A stretch of 11,300 nt of DNA. It comes from an uncultured Ruminococcus sp. (GTDB taxonomy: Bacteria > Bacillota > Clostridia > Oscillospirales > Ruminococcaceae). Positions 5,907 through 11,300 of the stretch are shown here, piece after piece; position 1 is the stretch's first letter; each line of letters starts with the position of its first letter. Position numbers and translations under genes: made by a program. Location: positions 1 through 11,300 of the forward strand of contig CALEJX010000123.1 of NCBI GenBank assembly GCA_937898375.1, in the 5' to 3' direction. The notes under the pieces were generated by a model. That model was given only the letters and a program-made list of their open reading frames with translations, made no database searches and had not been told where the DNA came from.

Positions 5907-6692
5907 ATGCAGGCGACAGAAACAACAGCAGATAACTCAGTTATACTTGACATAGACCATGTTTCAAAAGAATTTAAAACAAGACTAAAAACAGTAAAGG
6001 CTATCGATGATGTAAATTTCAAGGTGCAGAGAGGAGAATTTATATCGGTAATAGGTCCTAGCGGCTGCGGAAAGACCACGCTGCTCAGGCTCATCGCAGG
6101 GCTTGAAACGAACTATACAGGCAATATTCTGCTTAACGGCAAGAGAGTTGAAAAGCCCGGACTTGACAGAGGCGTTATTTTTCAGGATCACAGGCTTCTG
6201 CCGTGGCTGACAATTGAAGAAAATCTTGCTCTTGGACTTACTGATGACAAAACTCAGATAAATGCTCTTGTAAAGCAGTATCTTCACAAGGTCGATCTTG
6301 ATGGATTTGAAAATTCTTATCCACGTCAGCTTTCAGGAGGAATGTCGCAAAGGGCGTCTATAGCAAGAGCGCTTATAAGACAGCCTGATATACTTCTGCT
6401 TGACGAGCCTTTGGGTGCGCTGGACGCTCTTACAAGGTATAATATGCAGGAAGAGCTTGAAAAAATATGGATGAACAACGAGACTACCATGATAATGATA
6501 ACCCATGACATTGAGGAAGCGGTCTATCTTTCCGACAGGATAGTTGTTCTTGATTCAAGACCTTGCAAGGTGAGGGAGATCTTCACCATACCATTGGAGC
6601 ACCCGAGGAACAGGGAGAGCAAGGAGTTTGAGGAATACCGCACCTGCGTTGTATCTTCGTTCAGGAGCGCTGTGGCAAATTACAGCATTTAA
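5907..6692 (+). CDS. ABC importer ATPase, SsuB/TauB-like
   Basis: This is the ATP-hydrolysing subunit that drives import, 261 residues. The start is ATG 5907, since AAGGTGGTG (5892-5900) precedes it; an in-frame ATG at 5865 lies inside the permease gene and lacks such a site. All the motifs are intact: Walker A GPSGCGKTT (50-58), Q-loop Gln93 in VIFQDHRLLPW, signature LSGGMSQR (142-149), Walker B LLLDEP (163-168), D-loop GALD (170-173) and H-loop His200 in MITHDIEEA. The FQDHRLLPW form after the Q-loop is usual in the sulfonate/nitrate/taurine group. It sits between the permease and the radical SAM activase. Confidence 0.95.
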   Translation: MQATETTADNSVILDIDHVSKEFKTRLKTVKAIDDVNFKVQRGEFISVIGPSGCGKTTLLRLIAGLETNYTGNILLNGKRVEKPGLDRGVIFQDHRLLPWLTIEENLALGLTDDKTQINALVKQYLHKVDLDGFENSYPRQLSGGMSQRASIARALIRQPDILLLDEPLGALDALTRYNMQEELEKIWMNNETTMIMITHDIEEAVYLSDRIVVLDSRPCKVREIFTIPLEHPRNRESKEFEEYRTCVVSSFRSAVANYSI

Positions 6693-6707
6693 GGAGGTGC
6701 AAAAAGC

Positions 6708-7658
6708 GTGAGCGGAGAAAATGATATAAAGGGAACTGTTTTGAACATTCAGCACTACTGCTATCATGACGGTCCGGGTGTGAGGACGACTGTGTTCTTG
6801 AAAGGCTGTTCGCTCCGATGCAAATGGTGCGGCAATCCCGAAAGCATTGAGCAGAATGTACAGCTTGCGTATGACAAAAAAGAGTGCCTTGGCTGTGAAA
6901 AATGCGGGATATGTTTAAAGCCGCCTTTTGAGAAAGGTCTGTTTGTGACTGACAGTGAGGGAGCTATCATATTGACTGATAAAGCCAGACTTTCGTGGGA
7001 TCATCAGAACATCGACCTTTGCCCTTCAAAAGCGATATTCCTTTATGGAGAAGAAAAAACAGTATCGCAGGTCATTGCCGAGGTAAATAAGGACATTCCA
7101 TTTTATCGCAAAAGCGGCGGCGGGATAACTGTAAGCGGCGGCGAACCGCTTTTACAGCCGGAGTTTACGGCTGAGCTGCTGAAAAAAGCTCACGCAAACG
7201 GCTACACCACCGCCATTGAAACGGCTTCAAACGTGCCGTGGGAGAGCATGGATATGGTGCTTCCTTACACGGATACAGTTTTGCATGACATAAAGATATT
7301 TGACTCAGCACGTCACAAAAAGTGGACGGGAGCTGAAAACAAGAGGATACTTGAAAATTTGGAAAGAGCGTACAAAAAGTATCCTGACAAGACATTTATT
7401 ACAAGAACTCCAATAATACATGGCGTAAATGACGATGACGAAAACATAAATGCCATACTTGATTTTATTCTGCCTTATAAAAACGTCAAGCAATATGAGC
7501 TTCTCCCTTATCATAAGCTTGGTGTGGGCAAATATAACGTATTGGGACTTGATTACCCGTTAGATAAATTTGAAGCTCCGTCTGAGGACAGACTTAAAGA
7601 GCTTCGTGAACTGATAAAAGACGCTTTCCGCAGAAGAGAGCAAGATCAAATAATTTAG
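6708..7658 (+). CDS. Glycyl radical enzyme activating enzyme (radical SAM)
   Basis: This 316-residue protein should abstract a hydrogen from the conserved glycine of the partner enzyme encoded next, using S-adenosylmethionine and an iron-sulfur cluster. The start is GTG 6708, 8 bases after AAGGAGGTG, which overlaps the stop codon of the ATPase gene. Near the N-terminus, DGPGVRTTVFLKGC leads into the radical SAM CX3CX2C motif (Cys34, Cys38, Cys41). An insert carries Cys60, Cys63, Cys66 and Cys69 in CX2CX2CX2C spacing plus Cys105 in DLCPSKAI. SGGGITVSGGEPLLQPEF is the SAM-binding GGE region of activases. Many dehydratase-type activases carry eight cysteines for two accessory clusters, so this one probably holds a single accessory cluster. 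It is 13 bases from its partner gene. Confidence 0.94.
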   Translation: MSGENDIKGTVLNIQHYCYHDGPGVRTTVFLKGCSLRCKWCGNPESIEQNVQLAYDKKECLGCEKCGICLKPPFEKGLFVTDSEGAIILTDKARLSWDHQNIDLCPSKAIFLYGEEKTVSQVIAEVNKDIPFYRKSGGGITVSGGEPLLQPEFTAELLKKAHANGYTTAIETASNVPWESMDMVLPYTDTVLHDIKIFDSARHKKWTGAENKRILENLERAYKKYPDKTFITRTPIIHGVNDDDENINAILDFILPYKNVKQYELLPYHKLGVGKYNVLGLDYPLDKFEAPSEDRLKELRELIKDAFRRREQDQII

Positions 7659-7671
7659 GAGGAATATAAAA

Positions 7672-10032
7672 ATGAGCGTTAAAGTAAACAATGAACTTAT
7701 TCAGAAGCTGAAAAATGAAGTTATCGACAGAAAGCTCAAGCTTGATTTTCAGAGAACAGATATTTTGGCTGAGGTCTACGAGGAATGTGAGGGACAGCCG
7801 CAGATAATCATAAGAGCGAAATTTCTTGAAAGGCTTTTGCTTGAAAAGAAAATATACATTGACGATAATCTGTTTGTGGGCAACCTTGCAGGGGAGTTCG
7901 GTGCATTCTATCTTTACCCTGAGTGGAACAACAGCTGGATAAAGAACGAGGACACTTTCCCTATCCCTGAGGAGAAGAAAGAACAGATAGACGAGCTTTT
8001 TAAATACTGGGAACAGAGAAACGTTACATACCGTTCGGCTGAAACATACAAGGAATTGTATGGGGAGGATTACAGCAAGTATACAAAGTCGGGCTTTTTG
8101 ACAGACGGCACTTCCGCTCCTTCGGGAGTTAGCACGCTCAACTACAGGAGAGTTATAAAGGAGGGACTTGAATCTCTTATCGCAGAGGCAGAGCAGAAGC
8201 TTTCTGAGCTTGAACTGAACGCTGATAATCAGACAAAGTTCTATTTCTATAAGGCTGTTATCATTGAATTAAAGGCTGTTGTGGCGTATGCACATCGTTA
8301 TGCAGATCTGGCTTTACAGCTTGCAGAAAAGGAAACAGACGATGAAAGAAAACAACAGCTGCTTGATATTGCAGAGGTCACAAGGCAGGTGCCTGAAAAG
8401 GGTGCAAGGACGTTCAGAGAGGCTTTGCAGGCGCATTTGTTCCTGCACACCACTGCACAGCTGGAGCAGGTAGGCTGCGGATATGCCAGCGGTTATCTTG
8501 GTCAGGTGTTTGAGCCTTATTATCAGCATGACAAGGCTGAGGGCAAGATAACTCCAGAGGAAGCGACATATCTTTTGAAGCATCATTTCCTCAAACTCAA
8601 TGATATCAGCTATTACTACGGAAGAGATTATGATATAATGAACTCAGGCGATACTGCGCAGACTATCAATATTGGCGGACTTACTCCTGACGGAAAGGAC
8701 GCAACGGGAGAGGTCGATTATCTTATTCTTGACGAACAGCTTGATCTGAGACTTCCTCAGCCGCCCCTTGCGCTGGTTTATCATGAAAAGCTTAAGCCTG
8801 AATTTGTACAAAAGGCGGTGGAGCTTGTTAAAACAGGTATAGGAATGCCGCAGTTCATGAATGCGAACGTGCTTGTGGAGAGAAGTCTTGACGCTTATGC
8901 TCGTTATGGGGCGACTATCGAGGACGCAAGGAGGACCTGCGTATGCGGCTGCGTTTCCACAGCTATCGAGGGAAAGACCGCTTACATCATGGGGCCAACT
9001 GTCAATCTTGCAAAGCCTGTTGAGCTTGCGCTTTACAACGGAGTTGACCCTCTTACAAAAATTCAGGTAGGCCCTGAGACGGGTGAGCCTGAGACGTTTG
9101 CAACGTTTGAAGATTTTTATGAGGCGTACAAGACACAGCTGTTCAATGGTATCAAAGCCGCAAGACGTCATGAAAAGGTGAACAATTTCCTTTACAGCGA
9201 ATTTTTGCAGGTGCCTTACCGCTCGGCGCTTATTGAGGGCAGCCTTGAAAAGGGCAAGGACATATGGCATGGCGGTTCGCTTTACACTGCAACTGCGACA
9301 ACATACAACGCAGGCGTTGACGCCGCAAACTCGTTGCTTGCCATAAAGGATCTTATTTATGACAGAAAGCTCATTACATTTGCTCAGCTTAAAGCGGCGC
9401 TTGAGGCTGATTTTGAGGGATACGAGGTTTTGCAGAAGCAGCTTTTCAATGTGCCTAAGCACGGCAACAATGTAGAAAAAGACGAAGAAATAGTTAGCAG
9501 AGTTTACAAGGACGCTTTTGACGCATTTCAGGAGGGTGGAAACAACTATGTTGGTCAGTATGGAAAGCCTGACGCATATTCCAAGAGTTTTCACAACTAT
9601 TTTGGCAGACTTACAGGCGCACTGCCTACAGGCAAAAAGAAAGGCGTTGCACTTACTGACGGAAGCGTATCGGCTCAGCCAGGCACAGATGTACATGGCC
9701 CTACGGCACTTGTTTTATCGGCGGCAAATGCTATCGACTCAGTGGCATACAATTCGACGCATTTGAATGTAAAGATAAATCCAAGCACTTTAAAGACGGA
9801 GAACGGCTCGGCGGCTTTGGTGGCGCTTTTGGACGGCTTTTTTGAGCAGGGCGGAAACCACATTCAGTTCAACTGCGTTGACGCTGAAACTTTAAAGGAC
9901 GCAAAGATACACCCTGAGAACCACAAAGATCTTGTAGTCAGGGTCGCAGGATTCAGCGCATACTTTACAAAGCTTCACGAGGGCGTTCAGGACGAGCTTA
10001 TTGCAAGAACTGAACATGAGCTTGCGGTTTGA
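7672..10032 (+). CDS. Glycyl radical enzyme with GCVS active site, reaction unassigned
   Basis: This is a 786-residue oxygen-sensitive radical enzyme with TAGGAGGA just before ATG 7672. The N-terminal PFL-like domain has VGNLAGEFGAFYLYPEWNNSW. The active-site loop reads C-V-C-G-C-V-S with Cys423, Cys425 and Cys427; Cys427 sits at the position of the thiyl-radical cysteine. The glycyl radical site is Gly760 in RVAGFSAYF, 26 residues from the C-terminus as is usual. Surrounding stretches such as NIGGLTPDGKDATGEVDYL, LRLPQPPLAL, NLAKPVELALYNG and GGNHIQFNCVDAETL align in style with glycerol/hydroxyproline dehydratases, choline lyase and isethionate lyase. Those enzymes have GCVE, where the Glu acts as a base; here it is Ser429. 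The enzyme is therefore unlikely to be a standard dehydratase. Its coupling to a sulfonate-class importer suggests carbon-sulfur bond cleavage, which is inference. Confidence 0.95.
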   Translation: MSVKVNNELIQKLKNEVIDRKLKLDFQRTDILAEVYEECEGQPQIIIRAKFLERLLLEKKIYIDDNLFVGNLAGEFGAFYLYPEWNNSWIKNEDTFPIPEEKKEQIDELFKYWEQRNVTYRSAETYKELYGEDYSKYTKSGFLTDGTSAPSGVSTLNYRRVIKEGLESLIAEAEQKLSELELNADNQTKFYFYKAVIIELKAVVAYAHRYADLALQLAEKETDDERKQQLLDIAEVTRQVPEKGARTFREALQAHLFLHTTAQLEQVGCGYASGYLGQVFEPYYQHDKAEGKITPEEATYLLKHHFLKLNDISYYYGRDYDIMNSGDTAQTINIGGLTPDGKDATGEVDYLILDEQLDLRLPQPPLALVYHEKLKPEFVQKAVELVKTGIGMPQFMNANVLVERSLDAYARYGATIEDARRTCVCGCVSTAIEGKTAYIMGPTVNLAKPVELALYNGVDPLTKIQVGPETGEPETFATFEDFYEAYKTQLFNGIKAARRHEKVNNFLYSEFLQVPYRSALIEGSLEKGKDIWHGGSLYTATATTYNAGVDAANSLLAIKDLIYDRKLITFAQLKAALEADFEGYEVLQKQLFNVPKHGNNVEKDEEIVSRVYKDAFDAFQEGGNNYVGQYGKPDAYSKSFHNYFGRLTGALPTGKKKGVALTDGSVSAQPGTDVHGPTALVLSAANAIDSVAYNSTHLNVKINPSTLKTENGSAALVALLDGFFEQGGNHIQFNCVDAETLKDAKIHPENHKDLVVRVAGFSAYFTKLHEGVQDELIARTEHELAV

Positions 10033-10069
10033 TAATTCTGCGCTTATATCGGATTTGAGACATATACTA

Positions 10070-10110
10070 AATCGAGGCTTACCATTTCGGTAAACCTCGA
10101 TTCTTTTGTT
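10070..10110 (+). terminator. Operon terminator between convergent genes
   Basis: A 14-base arm pair (10070-10083 with 10089-10102, one mismatch) with loop ATTTC is followed by CTTTTGTT. It lies 37 bases after the glycyl radical enzyme stop. It may also serve spoVT on the other strand, although the T run on that side is poor. Confidence 0.85.
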
Positions 10111-10651
10111 ATTCTTCAATTTGTTTGCCCAAGAACATGGCGGCGGCTTTGGCGAGCATGGACTGTTTATCGGTACAAAGCTCGGTATCGTCGGTAGCCA
10201 TGAATGCCACGGCGCCTGTTATATCGCCGTTTGTGAGGATAGGGGCGACAGAGAGGGCGTGGGTATTGATACCCTCCACGGCTCTAAGCGGCTCGGCGGT
10301 GGTATCGGTATAGTCAAAGGTTTTGCGGTTTTCCAACAGCTCCTCCAAGGCAGGGGAGAGGCGGCGCTGGGAATACTCTTTTTTCGGCACGCCTGACACT
10401 GCCACGACGTGGTCTTTATCGAACACCACGGCAGGCGCTCCGCCAAGCTTTGAGATGACCTCCGCCGCCTGAGCTGCGCCCTCGGACATTTCGTTTATGG
10501 CGGAATATTTTTTGAATATCACTTCGCCGTCGGGGTTGGTGTAGATCTCGAGGGGGTCGCCCTCACGGATACGCATGGTGCGCCTTATTTCTTTAGGTAT
10601 GACAACTCTGCCGAGATCGTCTATCCTGCGGACAATTCCTGTTGCTTTCAT
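10109..10651 (-). CDS. spoVT: Stage V sporulation protein T
   Basis: This is a DNA-binding regulator of forespore gene expression in endospore formers. The start is the ATG at 10651, with GGAGGT (10659-10664) 7 bases upstream, giving MKATGIVRRIDDLGRVVIPKEIRRT, the near-invariant SpoVT beginning; an in-frame upstream ATG at 10678 adds nine unconserved residues. The protein has 180 residues, close to the 178 of the Bacillus subtilis protein. Residues 1-50 are an AbrB-type swapped-hairpin DNA-binding domain, and about 55-178 form a GAF-like domain (LSVAPILTNGDITGAVAFMA). It is convergent with the operon and is a core-genome marker, showing that this side is chromosome and that the host forms spores or descends from spore formers. 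Confidence 0.97.
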   Translation of the reverse strand: MKATGIVRRIDDLGRVVIPKEIRRTMRIREGDPLEIYTNPDGEVIFKKYSAINEMSEGAAQAAEVISKLGGAPAVVFDKDHVVAVSGVPKKEYSQRRLSPALEELLENRKTFDYTDTTAEPLRAVEGINTHALSVAPILTNGDITGAVAFMATDDTELCTDKQSMLAKAAAMFLGKQIEE

Positions 10652-10689
10652 ATTTATGACCTCCGTTGTTTTTTTCAAAATTGCAGTAA

Positions 10690-10719
10690 TATTATTTGCA
10701 GAGGTGGGGAATTTATGCA
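10690..10719 (-). promoter_or_regulatory. Possible forespore (sigma-G/F-like) promoter of spoVT
   Basis: On the minus strand TGCATAA (10713-10719) is followed after about 14 bases by CAAATAATA (10690-10698). The first box fits the forespore sigma -35 consensus and the second fits the -10 only partly. In B. subtilis spoVT is sigma-G dependent, which makes this the natural place to look. Confidence 0.3.
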
Positions 10720-10721
10720 GG

Positions 10722-10752
10722 AAAAAAGCGAGCTTTGTGGCTCGCTTTTTTT
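10722..10752 (-). terminator. Terminator of the zinc-ribbon gene, symmetrical
   Basis: A6-GCGAGC (10722-10733) and GCTCGC-T7 (10740-10752) form a perfect stem with a 6-base loop, with T runs on either strand. On the minus strand it ends the zinc-ribbon gene transcript about 55 bases after its stop and shields the spoVT promoter. Confidence 0.88.
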
Positions 10753-10805
10753 ATCGGCTGGGAAGTCCTCTATGAAAAAAGTGTGATGTGTATCATTTGG
10801 TATTA

Positions 10806-11165
10806 TCAATAATCCATACTTCCAGCTTCAGCCAACAGTTCGTCGGCATATTTTTTCAACTCTTCTGAACTTTTGCTAATATCATCAGTTAATGGTCTAA
10901 GACGTTCTATCTCTTCTTGTATTGATTTTTGTTGTTCTTCATAACCACTTGTGGGATCATACGATTCGACGAAAAACCAAAAAGCTGCAAATAATCCAGC
11001 CAAAATAACCACAGCAAATGCGATTATTTTTTTCTGCTTGTCGCTCAGACCTTGTGTTTCTGCTTTGGCTTCCTGACTGTTTTGTGATGTGACAGGGCAG
11101 CCGCACTCAGGACAGATCTCCGTTCCGTCTTTAACGTATTTTCCACAATGTCCACAATATGCCAT
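10806..11165 (-). CDS. Zinc-ribbon, single-pass membrane protein
   Basis: This encodes 119 residues from the ATG at 11165, which has GGAGGA a few bases upstream; an in-frame ATG at 11180 overlaps that ribosome binding site and is unlikely. Cys4, Cys7, Cys18 and Cys21 (YCGHCG and CPECG) form a short zinc ribbon. A polar linker follows, then a transmembrane segment at about 47-66 (IIAFAVVILAGLFAAFWFF) and an acidic, probably coiled-coil tail (about 75-112, EEQQKSIQEEIERL through EELKKYADELL). With the ribbon inside, the tail would lie outside the cell. Proteins with this plan are common in clostridia and mostly have no assigned function. The gene is a single-gene unit with its own promoter and terminator. 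Confidence 0.85.
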   Translation of the reverse strand: MAYCGHCGKYVKDGTEICPECGCPVTSQNSQEAKAETQGLSDKQKKIIAFAVVILAGLFAAFWFFVESYDPTSGYEEQQKSIQEEIERLRPLTDDISKSSEELKKYADELLAEAGSMDY

Positions 11166-11224
11166 ATAGTATTCCTCCATATTCTTTATAGTGTCTTTTT
11201 TTGCACTACTTATTTTGTAATGTC

Positions 11225-11255
11225 ATTATACCACATTATTTCCACGATTTGTTAA
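11225..11255 (-). promoter_or_regulatory. Promoter of the zinc-ribbon gene
   Basis: On the minus strand a perfect extended -10, TGGTATAAT (-10 hexamer at 11225-11230), lies 19 bases after TTAACA (11250-11255). The long spacer is tolerable given the extended -10. Transcription would start near 11218. Confidence 0.65.
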
Positions 11256-11300
11256 GCTGGCAGCTTAGGAAAACGATTACGCTCTGTAAAAAAATGTAAA

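Noticed and set aside
8644..9696. 350-codon minus-strand frame inside the glycyl radical enzyme gene
   Set aside because: It is the antisense shadow of a strongly conserved coding region; the translation is rich in Cys, Arg and Leu and has no ribosome binding site or family signature.

Overview
The window looks like chromosomal DNA from a low-GC, spore-forming anaerobic Firmicute of the class Clostridia, plausibly a Ruminococcus-like gut organism. The signs are strong Shine-Dalgarno sites before nearly every gene, a clear spoVT, an oxygen-sensitive glycyl radical enzyme, and a clostridial-type large serine recombinase. The genus is an inference from gene content and style; no marker gene is present.

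Left region (1-2695): the end of an integrated mobile element. It holds a strong promoter followed by a structured, attenuator-like RNA (about 205-380), a small element protein resembling the TnpW family (525-809), and a large serine recombinase (957-2594). About 70 bases after the recombinase lies the 3' end of a tRNA gene (T-arm, 3' acceptor strand and CCA, 2664-2695) with no 5' half in the window. This is the expected look of an attachment-site junction, so the element probably extends leftward out of the window and the host chromosome resumes near 2664.

Middle left (2700-3411): the terminator of the tRNA, a second terminator, and a stand-alone gene for a small predicted lipoprotein with its own promoter and terminator.

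Centre (3412-10102): the most interesting part. A regulatory region of about 550 bases carries three near-identical LacI/cre-like palindromes and a promoter (3744-3772). Its transcript begins with an uncatalogued 21-codon open reading frame (3847-3912) that has a good ribosome binding site and three consecutive cysteine codons near its end. A tight five-gene operon follows: lipoprotein substrate-binding protein, permease and ATPase of an ABC importer of the sulfonate/nitrate/taurine (SsuABC-like) class, a glycyl radical activating enzyme, and a 786-residue glycyl radical enzyme. The enzyme has the dehydratase-like fold sequence but reads GCVS where dehydratases, choline lyase and isethionate lyase read GCVE. 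Taken together this suggests a cysteine-sensing leader controlling import and anaerobic radical cleavage of an organosulfur compound, possibly for sulfur assimilation. That is a hypothesis; the substrate cannot be read from the sequence.

Right region (10103-11300): core-type genes on the minus strand, spoVT (convergent with the operon) and a small zinc-ribbon, single-pass membrane protein, each with identifiable expression signals.
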